From: Alphaproteobacteria bacterium
GTDB taxonomy: Bacteria; Pseudomonadota; Alphaproteobacteria; JAVJVX01
Length of the DNA: 64,000 nucleotides
NCBI GenBank assembly: GCA_040220875.1
Contig: JAVJVX010000006.1
Span: forward strand, 332,174-396,173
Direction of reading: 5' to 3'
Of this stretch, positions 27,124-35,783 are shown one piece after another. The notes under the pieces were generated by a model, which saw only the letters and a program-made list of their open reading frames with translations, had not been told where the DNA came from and ran no database searches. Made by a program: the position numbers and the translations under genes. Position 1 is the first letter of the stretch. The number at the start of each line of letters is the position of its first letter.

Positions 27124-27642
27124 TCAGTGGGCGTGCGCGTCGGGCGCGTCCGGGGCCATCATCCGAACCTCGAAATCGGCCTCAACCGTGCCCGCAACGG
27201 CGAATTCGAGGACGACGCGAAGCCTTTCGTCCTTCCAATGGCCGGCGGCGGACGAGTCCATCAGACCGTCGGCCAGATCGAACAACATGAGATGATCGCC
27301 GCCGGGCGCCAGGATCGCGCTGCCGCCCGGGGAGATGTCGATTCCCTCAATGCGACGCATGCGGGCCACGCCGTCTTCGAGGATATGGGTGTGAATTTCC
27401 GCGCGACCGGCCGCCGGGCTGGAGACCGCGACCAGGCGATCCGCCACATCTGCCGCATTGTGAATGGTCAGATATATGGCCGCCGCGCCGCGATTGCCGA
27501 GCGGCGGACGCATCCAGACATCCTCGACCGTAATTTCCTGTGCGGCCGCGGCAGGTGCCGCCGCCAGCAGGACCAGAAGCAGGACCAGGAAGCGTCCGCA
27601 GGCCGGAGCCCGCCATGCCGGGGTGCCAAACACTTTTGTCAT
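27124..27642 (-). CDS. Periplasmic PCu(A)C copper chaperone
   Basis: PCu(A)C proteins bind Cu(I) in the periplasm and help load the CuA site of cytochrome oxidase. The 172-residue product has a signal peptide (basic start, hydrophobic 18-30, AAAAQ cleavage region) and the family ligand pattern: His84, then 10 residues to Met95, then 21 residues to His117, then Met119 in HLM. The tail ends HAH. AGGAG is almost touching the ATG at 27642, so the GTG at 27630 is an alternative start. No sco or senC gene is nearby. Confidence 0.92.
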   Translation of the reverse strand: MTKVFGTPAWRAPACGRFLVLLLVLLAAAPAAAAQEITVEDVWMRPPLGNRGAAAIYLTIHNAADVADRLVAVSSPAAGRAEIHTHILEDGVARMRRIEGIDISPGGSAILAPGGDHLMLFDLADGLMDSSAAGHWKDERLRVVLEFAVAGTVEADFEVRMMAPDAPDAHAH

Positions 27643-27665
27643 TCTCCTTGCATTCGTCCGGACGT

Positions 27666-27690
27666 GCTGCCCCGCACGGGTCGGGGCAGC
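27666..27690. other. Perfect 9-bp hairpin between deacetylase and PCu(A)C genes
   Basis: GCTGCCCCG (27666-27674) pairs with CGGGGCAGC (27682-27690) around a 7-nt loop, with no T-tract on either strand. It lies in the 86-nt gap after the deacetylase stop (- strand) and may be a mRNA 3' structure or factor-dependent terminator. Confidence 0.4.
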
Positions 27691-27728
27691 TGACCGTCAG
27701 ACTGTGGCAGGCTTGAGGCAGGCCCGTT

Positions 27729-28607
27729 TCATCCCGCCAACTGGGTTTCGCGGTACCAGTCGTTGATTTCGCCCGCCGTGGCCAGCCAGACCTTCTTGTG
27801 GCTGGTGATATAGCGCAACGCCTCATCGAGATATTTCGCCCGGAACGGCTGGCCGATCAGGAAATTATGGAGGCAGATCGGCATGACCCGGGCATTCGTC
27901 TTGCCCTCCTCATACAGCCAGTCGAACTGATCCACAATCTGCTTGCCGAAGGCTTCCGCGCTGAGGCCGAGAGAGAGGAAGGCCGGGATGTCGTTCAGCT
28001 CCACCGTGTAGGGCATGGAGAGAAGGGAACCCTTCTTCACCTTCATGGGAAACGGCTGGTCATCGCAAGTGAAATCACAAAGATATTCGATCCCGTTCTC
28101 GGCCAGGATGTCGGGCGTGTTGAAAGTCTCCGAGAGGAACGGACCGAGCCATCCCTTGGGGGCCTTGCCGGTCTTCTCCTTGATAACCTTGACGACGCCC
28201 GAGATCAGTTCGCGCTCCTCGTCCTCCGGCATGTCATTGATCATGACGGTATTGTTGTGGCCGTGGCCCATCCACTCCCAGTTTCGCTCGTTGCCTGCGG
28301 TGATGATCTGCGGGTACTCGTTACAGACATCCGAATTGAGACATACCGTGCCCCGAATCTTGTACTTGTCGAGAATGTCGAAGAGACGCCATTGACCGAC
28401 ACGGGTGCCGTAATCGCGCCAGCCGTAGTTGAGCACGTCCGGCACCATATTGGCGGTCATGGGCACCATGGGCGTTCCCGGCCGGTTTTCGGGGAAATGT
28501 TCTATATTCATGTAGACGAGCAATGCGACGCGCTCGCCATTGGGAAATTTCAGCGGCTTGCGCTCGCTGATGGGGACGTAATCGTAACGGCTTGTCTGCG
28601 TAAGCAT
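27729..28607 (-). CDS. Polysaccharide deacetylase family protein (PuuE-like)
   Basis: This 292-residue cytoplasmic-looking protein (no signal peptide) belongs to the NodB/polysaccharide deacetylase fold, the branch that includes PuuE allantoinase and peptidoglycan deacetylase-like enzymes. The first motif is VALLVYMNIEHFPENRPG in place of the usual TFDDG. The second is EWMGHGHNN, carrying the two metal histidines, and later ones are GWLGPFLSETFNTPD and ICLHNFLIGQPFR. The substrate cannot be read from sequence; no uric-acid or allantoin genes are around it. Catabolic hydrolysis of a small amide is as likely as glycan deacetylation. Confidence 0.82.
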   Translation of the reverse strand: MLTQTSRYDYVPISERKPLKFPNGERVALLVYMNIEHFPENRPGTPMVPMTANMVPDVLNYGWRDYGTRVGQWRLFDILDKYKIRGTVCLNSDVCNEYPQIITAGNERNWEWMGHGHNNTVMINDMPEDEERELISGVVKVIKEKTGKAPKGWLGPFLSETFNTPDILAENGIEYLCDFTCDDQPFPMKVKKGSLLSMPYTVELNDIPAFLSLGLSAEAFGKQIVDQFDWLYEEGKTNARVMPICLHNFLIGQPFRAKYLDEALRYITSHKKVWLATAGEINDWYRETQLAG

Positions 28608-28690
28608 CGTACCCTCCCTTTCGTGTTATCCATCGATTCGTGTCAGATGTTAATTCGCCGGTCCAGCGCCGGGGGTTACTTCAGAAATGG

Positions 28691-31552
28691 TCAATGGGCG
28701 TCCGACCAGTTGGCGCCGGCGCCGGTATCCGCCACAAGCGGCACATCGAGCTGAATTGCCGGCAGCGTCGCGTGCTCCATCACTGTTTTGACGAGAGCGC
28801 TGGTTTCTTCCAGTTCGGCCCTGGGGACCTCGAATAACAGCTCGTCATGCACCTGGAGCAGCATTCTGGCCTGCAAGCCTGCTTCAGCCAATGCCGGCGG
28901 CACCCGGATCATGGCGCGGCGGATGATATCGGCGGCCGCGCCCTGAAGCGGGGCATTGATCGCGGCGCGCTCGGAAAAATTCCGCCGGGCGGCGCTCTTG
29001 TCGCGGATTCCGGGCACGTGGCATTTGCGCCCGAAAATGGTTTTGACGTAGCCATGCTCGCGGCAATAGGCCTTCATGCCTTCCATATAGTCCTGAATGC
29101 CCGGATAGCGCTCGAAATAGGTTTCGATATAGGCCCTGGCCTCAGACTGGGGAATGGCGAGCTGGCGCGCGAGGCCGAACGGGCTGATGCCGTAGATGAT
29201 TCCGAAATTTATCGCCTTGGCGCGTCGTCGGGTCTGCGGATCCATCGCCGCCATGTCGACGCCGAAAACCTGCGAGGCGGTCATGGCATGAATGTCGGCG
29301 CCGTCGCGAAAGGCCTCCTGCAGTTTTTCGATTCCCGCCACATGGGCCAGAAGGCGGAGCTCGATCTGGGAATAATCGACCGATAGCAGCACATGGCCTT
29401 TTTCGGCCACGAAGGCCTTGCGGATCTTGCGGCCTTCCTCGGTGCGGATCGGGATGTTCTGGAGATTGGGTTCCGTCGACGCGAGGCGTCCCGTCGAAGT
29501 CGCGGCCAGAGAATAGGACGTATGCACCCGTCCGGTCTCGGGGTTGATCTGTGCCACCAGCGCGTCGGAATAGGTGCTCTTGAGCTTGGCCAGTTGCCGC
29601 CAGTCGAGGATGCGCTGGGGAAACTCGTGACCCTCGGCCGCGAGGTCTTCCAGAATATCCGCGCCGGTCGAATGCCCGCCGGACTTGGTTTTCTTGCCCC
29701 CCGCGAAGCCCATTTCATCGAACAGAATTTCGCCAAGCTGCTTGGGCGAGGCGATGGTGAACTCGCGGCCCGCCAGGCGATAGATCTCATCGGCCAGCCC
29801 ATCCATGCGCGCCGCGAAGTCTGTGCTCAGCCGTTCCAGCTCGTCCCGGTCGACCTTGATGCCGGCGCGTTCCATCTCGACGACGACGGGCACGAGCGGG
29901 CGGTCCATCGTCTCGTAAACGGTCGTCACCTTCTCGGGCGAGAGGCGCGGCTTCAGCAGGTCATGGAGTCGCAGGGTGATGTCCGCATCCTCGGCCGCAT
30001 ACTCGCATGCCTTCTCGAGAGGAACGAAATCGAACGTCACCTGCTGGCGTCCGATACCGGCGACATCCTTGAACTTGATCGTCGTATGACCGAGGTGAAG
30101 TTGCGCAAGCTCGTCCATGCCATGGCCATGCGCGCCCCCCTCGAGCACGTAGGAAAGGATCATCGTGTCATCGAAGGGGTGAAGCTCGAGACCGTGGCGC
30201 GCCAGCACGAGGGCGTCGTATTTGAGATTATGCCCGATCTTGAGAACGCCCGGGTCGGCCAGGAGTGGGCGCAGGCGATCGAGCGCGTCCTCGCGGGAGA
30301 TCTGCCCGGCGACGAGCCGGGCCGCGCCGGCCCCGTCCTTCGCATCGTCATCCGTTCCCTCGCCGGCAAAATCGAGCTGGCCCTGTCCGGCCCTTTCCTT
30401 GTGGGCCAGCGGCACATAGCAGGCCGCGCCCGGCTCTACGCTGAGCGACACGCCCACAAGCTCCGCCCGGACGGCGTCGAGAGAGGTGGTCTCGGTATCC
30501 ACCGCCACGCGTCCCGCCTGGTAGGCGCGCGCGATCCAGGCATCGAGCCGGTCGAGCGTATCGACCAGCTCGTAATCCCCCTTGTCCACGGCGGAGGCTG
30601 TCCCGCCGGATTTGTCGTCCGTTGCCGCCGCGGGTTGTCCGCTCGCGCCGCCGCCCTGCCCGGGACCGGAACCGGGACCATTATTGACGATATGCAGGGC
30701 CTCGACGCGCTTGAGGATGGATTTGAACCCCTGTTGCTCGAGAAAGGCGCGCAGCCTGGCCGGATCCGGCTTGCGGACGGCCAGCGCCTCGAACGGCGGG
30801 TCGATATCGAGATCGACCCGCAGGCGCACGAGTTCGCGCGACAGCCGTGCCTGGTCGGCATATTCGATCAGGTTCTCGCGCCGCTTCTTCTGCTTGATTT
30901 CGTCCGCGCGCGCCAGGAGCGAGTCGAGATCGCCGTATTCCAGGATGAGCTGCGCCGCCGTCTTGACGCCAATCCCGGGAACCCCGGGCACATTATCGGT
31001 CGAATCGCCGGCGAGCGCCTGCACGTCGACCACCTTGTCGGGCGGGACGCCGAATTTCTTGTTCACCTTCTCCAGATCGATCACCGAATTGTCCTTCGGG
31101 TCCTGCATGAGGACGCGGTCCCGAAGGAGCTGCATGAGATCCTTGTCCGAGGAAACGATCGTCACCTCGGCCCCGGTCTCGGCCGCGGCTCCGGCATAGC
31201 TTGCGATCAAATCGTCGGCCTCGAACCCCTCGCGCTCCAGCATGGCGACGTTGTAGGCTTCGGTCGCCTCCCGGATGAGCGGGAATTGCGGCACCAGGTC
31301 CTCTGGCGGCTCGCTCCGGTTGGCCTTGTACGCGGGATAAATCTCGTTGCGAAACGTCTTGCGTCCGGCATCGAAAACCACCGCCACGTGATCGGCATCG
31401 GTCGCGCCGAGCGTCTGGGTCAGCATGTTGACGAAACCGTAGACGGCGTTGACCGGCGTGCCGTCCGGCCGGGTCATGGGCGGCAGGGCATAGAAGGCCC
31501 GGAAGATGAATCCCGAGCCGTCGATCAGGAAAAGATGTTTGAGGGCACTCAA
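28691..31552 (-). CDS. polA: DNA polymerase I
   Basis: PolA fills gaps and removes RNA primers. From the TTG at 31552 the product is 953 residues with all three domains: an N-terminal 5' nuclease (FLIDGSGFIFRAF, VPGVPGIGVKTAAQLI), an apparently active 3'-5' proofreading domain (VAVDTETTSL, GHNLKYDALVL, AAEDADITLRL) and the polymerase domain (LLSVDYSQIELRLLAH, KAINFGIIYGIS, LLQVHDELLFEV). No ATG or GTG gives the conserved N-terminus. The TTG shares bases with the stop of the zinc-finger gene (TTGA), so reinitiation after that gene is the likely start mode. A Pro/Ala/Gly-rich linker near residue 300 separates the nuclease domains. Confidence 0.96.
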   Translation of the reverse strand: MSALKHLFLIDGSGFIFRAFYALPPMTRPDGTPVNAVYGFVNMLTQTLGATDADHVAVVFDAGRKTFRNEIYPAYKANRSEPPEDLVPQFPLIREATEAYNVAMLEREGFEADDLIASYAGAAAETGAEVTIVSSDKDLMQLLRDRVLMQDPKDNSVIDLEKVNKKFGVPPDKVVDVQALAGDSTDNVPGVPGIGVKTAAQLILEYGDLDSLLARADEIKQKKRRENLIEYADQARLSRELVRLRVDLDIDPPFEALAVRKPDPARLRAFLEQQGFKSILKRVEALHIVNNGPGSGPGQGGGASGQPAAATDDKSGGTASAVDKGDYELVDTLDRLDAWIARAYQAGRVAVDTETTSLDAVRAELVGVSLSVEPGAACYVPLAHKERAGQGQLDFAGEGTDDDAKDGAGAARLVAGQISREDALDRLRPLLADPGVLKIGHNLKYDALVLARHGLELHPFDDTMILSYVLEGGAHGHGMDELAQLHLGHTTIKFKDVAGIGRQQVTFDFVPLEKACEYAAEDADITLRLHDLLKPRLSPEKVTTVYETMDRPLVPVVVEMERAGIKVDRDELERLSTDFAARMDGLADEIYRLAGREFTIASPKQLGEILFDEMGFAGGKKTKSGGHSTGADILEDLAAEGHEFPQRILDWRQLAKLKSTYSDALVAQINPETGRVHTSYSLAATSTGRLASTEPNLQNIPIRTEEGRKIRKAFVAEKGHVLLSVDYSQIELRLLAHVAGIEKLQEAFRDGADIHAMTASQVFGVDMAAMDPQTRRRAKAINFGIIYGISPFGLARQLAIPQSEARAYIETYFERYPGIQDYMEGMKAYCREHGYVKTIFGRKCHVPGIRDKSAARRNFSERAAINAPLQGAAADIIRRAMIRVPPALAEAGLQARMLLQVHDELLFEVPRAELEETSALVKTVMEHATLPAIQLDVPLVADTGAGANWSDAH

Positions 31553-31791
31553 GACCGGGCGGGCGCGGTCTGCTGCCCGGCCGCGTCGCGTCCCCGAAGA
31601 ATGTAGCGCCGCCCGCAATACGGGCAGTCCACCCGGCCCGACTTGTCGATCGTGAGATAAACCATGGGATGGCCGAGCGGCCCCACCCCGCCGTCACACC
31701 CAACCGTCGCGCCGGTCACCTCGATCGTCTCCGGGGGCTGGGCCGGGCCTTCGTTTTCGGAACTTGCGAAGGAGTCGTGGGGGCTGGTCAT
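31549..31791 (-). CDS. Small zf-CHCC zinc-finger protein
   Basis: This 80-residue protein has an acidic N-terminus and a CHCC zinc site: Cys32 in VGCDGG, His41 in LGHPMVYLTID, then Cys56 and Cys59 in CPYCGRRY. It is the family that also contains the mitochondrial complex I subunit NDUFS6; bacterial members are widespread in alphaproteobacteria and mostly uncharacterised. The ATG at 31791 is chosen because the frame upstream (to 32025) looks non-coding. The stop overlaps the polA start. Confidence 0.85.
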   Translation of the reverse strand: MTSPHDSFASSENEGPAQPPETIEVTGATVGCDGGVGPLGHPMVYLTIDKSGRVDCPYCGRRYILRGRDAAGQQTAPARS

Positions 31792-32049
31792 GGTCGTTCC
31801 CGTGGCGTTCGAGTGGGTGTTGAGGCGGGCAGAACTGCCGGCCCCGGCGGCGGGCGCCGGCGTGTTTGGGCGCCCGAAAATTTTGGCGACACAAAAGCCC
31901 TGAAATCCGCTAAAAACCAGGAGCCAGCCGGATCCGGCATTTGACCGGGCGGCCAGACGGATGATAGCCATTCGCTCCCCGGACGCAACCAAATCCCTTG
32001 GTACCCCGGCCCGGCGGCAGGCCATCCCGCCGTATCAAGCGAGTGTTTC

Positions 32050-33078
32050 ATGAGCCGATTTCCCAACTGGCGCGAGTCGCCCCGAGACGCCCTGCCACAG
32101 TTCGCGATCACCGCGCGGGGCGTGGCCAAGCGCTATCGGGGCGTGGACGGCAGCCCGCCGGTCCAGGCGCTTTCGGATGTCGATCTCGCCGTCCCGCGCG
32201 GGGAGATTTTCGGCCTGCTCGGCCCGAACGGCGCCGGCAAGTCCACCTTTATCAACATCCTGGCCGGGCTGGTGCGCAAATCGGCCGGCGGGGTCGAAAT
32301 CTGGGGCCATGATATCGACGCGGACCCGCGCCTGGCGCGGGCGTCGATCGGGATCGTCCCCCAGGAACTCAACATGGACCCGTTTTTCACCGCACGCGAG
32401 TTGCTCGACGTGCAGGCGGGCTATTACGGCGTGCCGCGCGCCCGGCGGCGGACCCAAGAGCTGCTCAGCATCATGGGGCTGACGAGCAAGGCGAATACCC
32501 GCGGACGCGATCTCTCGGGCGGACAGAAGCGCCGGCTGATGATGGCCAAGGCCATGGTGCACAGCCCGCCGGTCCTGGTTCTCGACGAGCCCACGGCCGG
32601 GGTCGATATCGAGCTGCGCCAGCAGATCTACCGCTACATCCGCCACCTTCAGTCCGAAGGCACCACCATCGTGCTGACCACGCATTATCTGGAAGAGGCG
32701 GAAAATCTCTGCAAGCGTATCGCCATCATCAACGAGGGGCGGGTCGTGGCCTGCGATACGACGGACGCGCTGCTCGACCGTCTCGACCACAAGGAGCTGG
32801 TACTCACGCTGAGCGAAGACATGCACCGCCTGCCGGCCGAGCTCGAAAGTTTGGGCGCCACCCTGCCCGCGCCGCGGCGCATCGTCTTTCATTACGGCGA
32901 CAAGGAACACAAGGTGAGTGATATCCTCGATGCGGTCCACCGGGCGGGGATCGATGTGGCGGACCTGTCCACCGACGAGACCGATCTCGAGGATATCTTC
33001 CTGCTCCTGACCAAACAGCCCGAGGACGCGGCCGGGCAGCCGGCGGGGCAGAACGCCTATGGCAGCGTGACGGCCTGA
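32050..33078 (+). CDS. ABC-2 type transporter ATP-binding protein
   Basis: This 342-residue ATPase has Walker A LLGPNGAGKSTFINI (58-66 core), the Q-loop GIVPQELNMDPFFTA, the signature RDLSGGQKRR, Walker B VLVLDEPTAGVD and the switch TTHYLEEAE. The first 20 residues and a C-terminal regulatory-type region of about 90 residues (with ITEG-like IINEGRVVACDTTD) fit drug/lipid/polysaccharide exporter ATPases of the CcmA/NodI/DrrA group. No permease gene is next to it on either side, so its membrane partner must be elsewhere. Substrate unknown. It is 23 nt before the hydrolase gene. Confidence 0.9.
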   Translation: MSRFPNWRESPRDALPQFAITARGVAKRYRGVDGSPPVQALSDVDLAVPRGEIFGLLGPNGAGKSTFINILAGLVRKSAGGVEIWGHDIDADPRLARASIGIVPQELNMDPFFTARELLDVQAGYYGVPRARRRTQELLSIMGLTSKANTRGRDLSGGQKRRLMMAKAMVHSPPVLVLDEPTAGVDIELRQQIYRYIRHLQSEGTTIVLTTHYLEEAENLCKRIAIINEGRVVACDTTDALLDRLDHKELVLTLSEDMHRLPAELESLGATLPAPRRIVFHYGDKEHKVSDILDAVHRAGIDVADLSTDETDLEDIFLLLTKQPEDAAGQPAGQNAYGSVTA

Positions 33079-33101
33079 GCGCCCGCCACCACCGGATCGA
33101 G

Positions 33102-34115
33102 ATGATGCGACACAGCCTGACCTTGCTGGCATTGGCCCTGGCGGGGCTCCTGGCGGCCTGCATGCCCGTCGTGCAGCCGGCAGGCCCGTTCGAGGGGACC
33201 GCGCGGGTCGTGCCGGCGCCCGACGGCGCCGGCACGGGCACCTTCTTCGAGGCCGGCGACGGCGCGATCCTGCCCCTACGGGTCTGGGGTGAGGGCGAGG
33301 CGGCGGGCGGTGACACCCGACCCCGGGCGGTGATCGCCGCGCTTCACGGCTTCAACGATTACGGCCATGCCTTCGAGGCCGCGGCGCGGGACTGGGCGGC
33401 GCGGGGCATCCTCACCTACGCGATCGACCAGCGCGGGTTCGGCGAGGCGCCACAGCCCGGCATCTGGCCGGGCGCGGCGACGCTGACGCGCGACGCGGCC
33501 GACCTCATCACCTCCCTTCGCCGTCGTCACCCCGAGGCTCCCGTCTACCTTCTCGGCCACAGCCTGGGCGCGGCCGTCGCCATCGAGACGGTCGTCCGCC
33601 AAGGCCCGCGCGTGGCGGGGCTGATTTTGGTGGCGCCCGCCACCTGGGGCGGCGATTCGATGAATGTCTTTTACCGCGCGAGCCTGTGGCTCGGTGCCCA
33701 TACCTTTCCCGGGCTCAAGCTCACGGGCCGGCGCCTTGGCCGGCAGGCGAGCGACAATCTCGAGATGTTGCGCGCGCTCGGCCGCGACCCGCTGTTCATC
33801 AAGGAAACGCGCGTGGATGCGGTTTATGGCGCCGTCAACCTGATGGGCCGGGCGCTCGAGTCGGCCGGCGCGCTTTCCCTGCCCACACTGCTGCTTTACG
33901 GCGAGCGGGACGAGATCATTCCGCGCCAGTCGTTCGAGGCCCTGCACGCGCGCCTGGCCGGCAACGGCCATCTGCGCGTGGCCGTCTACGAGACCGGCTG
34001 GCACATGCTGATGCGCGATCTCGCGGCCGAAACCGTGCGCCAGGACGTGGCCGCTTTTGTCCTCGACCCCGGCGGCGAGTTGCCCTCGGGTGCCGAGATG
34101 GCCCGGCGCGAGTGA
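33102..34115 (+). CDS. Lipoprotein alpha/beta hydrolase (lysophospholipase-like)
   Basis: This 337-residue protein has a lipoprotein signal ([12 protein letters not shown], lipid Cys20) and an alpha/beta-hydrolase domain: [12 protein letters not shown] oxyanion region, [10 protein letters not shown], nucleophile Ser154 in [11 protein letters not shown], Asp in GERDEIIP and His in [11 protein letters not shown]. It resembles PldB-like monoglyceride or lysophospholipid lipases. It is probably anchored in the outer or inner membrane facing the periplasm. It follows the ABC ATPase by 23 nt, so a role in lipid turnover linked to that transporter is possible but only inferred. Confidence 0.87.
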   Translation: MMRHSLTLLALALAGLLAACMPVVQPAGPFEGTARVVPAPDGAGTGTFFEAGDGAILPLRVWGEGEAAGGDTRPRAVIAALHGFNDYGHAFEAAARDWAARGILTYAIDQRGFGEAPQPGIWPGAATLTRDAADLITSLRRRHPEAPVYLLGHSLGAAVAIETVVRQGPRVAGLILVAPATWGGDSMNVFYRASLWLGAHTFPGLKLTGRRLGRQASDNLEMLRALGRDPLFIKETRVDAVYGAVNLMGRALESAGALSLPTLLLYGERDEIIPRQSFEALHARLAGNGHLRVAVYETGWHMLMRDLAAETVRQDVAAFVLDPGGELPSGAEMARRE

Positions 34116-34195
34116 GGACGGCCGGCCATCAGCCCATTTGCGCGCCCCCGCCGATTTGAGTATGGTGCCGGCCATTCCCGCCCGCGCGGGACCCG

Positions 34196-34272
<77 letters not shown>

Positions 34273-34635
34273 TTTCTCCAAAAAAATCAGTGCTCTAGAT
34301 GAGCGCCCTTTCGCTGGCTTGACGCTTACGTTGGAAACTCGCGCAAGCAGCCGGGTCATCGCGGCGTGCTCAAGCAGTGTCGACGACTCGTCGCGCCGTG
34401 CCCCTTGTTCGAATCTCACTTGCCCCAGCGGATGGTCGTCGAAGTGTCGGCGGCGAGATCGCATCGTGGGGGGCTGCGGCGTGCTGGCGCAAGCCGTTTC
34501 GCAGATGGCGGGTCGCACGAGAATAGCACTAAGATTATATGAGAGTCCGAGCCTCAGATCTCCATTGTGCTACATTTCGGATGACCGCCGCTGACGGATC
34601 CCGATGCGTCACGGCCACGGAAAGAGGAAAGAGGA
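34273..34635 (+). other. 363-bp gap after tRNA-Arg, no gene recognised
   Basis: Open frames here (+ 34265-34594, - 34243-34518) run into the tRNA and match nothing I know. The composition is less GC-rich than its surroundings. It may be degenerate DNA left by an integration at the tRNA 3' end, or just the promoter region of the oxygenase gene. I see no second copy of the tRNA 3' end in the window, so no attachment site pair is shown. Confidence 0.4.
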
Positions 34636-35535
34636 ATGCTGCCGGCAGACATAAATGCGCAGAGATCCATGTTCGGAACTCGCGCACCCATTCACAGTGG
34701 AAATTGCGGCACCGACGTTCCGGAAGATTTCCATTATCGCGGCTGGACGCTGCGGCGAGGACTCCACGACCTTGACGCCGCGCTTGCGTGGGCTGGCTCC
34801 ATACTGAGCTCGTTGACGCCGTCAAGCTACGGTCCGTTGGGGGCTGCATTGCCGCGCCTCGAACTCGCAAAATGCGATAGACTGCCCTGTCGCGAACCTG
34901 ACATCCAGGAGACGTTCCAAGCGCTGCATTTCGACATGGGTCTGCCGCTGGCCGAGCGCAGCGAGCAGTCGGGCTATCTCTTTACCATGCTGTACTTTCC
35001 GGCGGACGGGGAGCCCGGTCGCGCGCAGACCCGAATCGTCGAGACAGACCAGCTCCTGCGTCAAAGGCGTTTCCACTCCGAGCGCGTCCGCGACGAGCGG
35101 CTGCGCGACTATGCCGATCGGTTCGGGGACGGATGGACGGAACCGGAACCCTACGTAACAGGACGGCTCGGATGCTTTGCGAGAGTGGTGGATGGGATGC
35201 TGGAGAGCCACGAGCTTCTCTCGTTCCACGACAAGGGCACGTGGGAATGGTTCAAGGATGGTCCGGCGTCGCCGGACGGACAGCGCGAAGCGTCCGCGGA
35301 GATCGAGTGGTGGCGCAGGCATGGGTTCCGCATAGAGGAGATCGAGGAACGACTCACGCTCGAACCGGGCAACGCACTGCTCTTCGACAATGTGCGATGC
35401 GCGCATGGCCGTATCGGCGCACGGCGATCCGAAGAGATTTGGCAGATCATGTGGGGGGTGCCGCATTTGGACGCGTCGGAAGTGGCGCTCATTCGGCGCC
35501 ATCTCGCGAGCGCGCTCGCCAAAGCCGCAGTCTAA
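34636..35535 (+). CDS. Fe(II)/2-oxoglutarate oxygenase-like protein
   Basis: This 299-residue protein has the facial triad pattern of clavaminate synthase/TauD-like dioxygenases: His98 and Asp100 in ALHFDMGLPL, the distal His257 in DNVRCAHGRIGARR with Arg263/264 placed to bind 2-oxoglutarate, then IWQIMWG. A hydrophobic strand GYLFTMLYFP follows the HxD motif. Purine-rich AGAGGAAAGAGGA precedes the ATG. The gene stands alone next to a tRNA, with somewhat more mixed codon use than its neighbours, which suggests horizontal gain. Substrate unknown; an amino-acid or small secondary-metabolite hydroxylase is plausible. Confidence 0.72.
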   Translation: MLPADINAQRSMFGTRAPIHSGNCGTDVPEDFHYRGWTLRRGLHDLDAALAWAGSILSSLTPSSYGPLGAALPRLELAKCDRLPCREPDIQETFQALHFDMGLPLAERSEQSGYLFTMLYFPADGEPGRAQTRIVETDQLLRQRRFHSERVRDERLRDYADRFGDGWTEPEPYVTGRLGCFARVVDGMLESHELLSFHDKGTWEWFKDGPASPDGQREASAEIEWWRRHGFRIEEIEERLTLEPGNALLFDNVRCAHGRIGARRSEEIWQIMWGVPHLDASEVALIRRHLASALAKAAV

Positions 35536-35761
35536 ACTGGAACCGTGGACGCGCAGGGCAAGACGCTCTGGTAGGTTTCAGTGCGGAAGATCAGCCTTAT
35601 AACATAATGCTTCCCGGTTTCATCTTCTCCGGCGCGCCGCGGTGCCGCTCCCGCCCCGAGCCCGTATCGCAGCCCGCGTCATAACCCTGACATCTGCCAG
35701 CGGATATGACAGTTCCGTGGCCCGGAAACGGTCCAGAGGGGGAAAACGCGCGGCAAAAGCC

Positions 35762-35782
35762 GCAGGGGGCAGGGGGCAGGGG
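35762..35782 (+). repeat. 7-bp tandem repeat (x3) before the P-type ATPase start
   Basis: Three exact copies of GCAGGGG (35762-35768, 35769-35775, 35776-35782) end one base before the ATG at 35784. Each carries an AGGGG Shine-Dalgarno-like core; the middle copy is at normal spacing. Confidence 0.9.
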
Positions 35783-35783
35783 A

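Noticed and set aside
29393..31606. 737-codon + strand open frame opposite polA
   Set aside because: Antisense to all three PolA domains and without recognisable motifs.
35536..35783. A further gene between the oxygenase and the ATPase
   Set aside because: No frame with a ribosome site and sensible composition; TATAACATAAT near 35600 may be a promoter element but the -35 is unclear.
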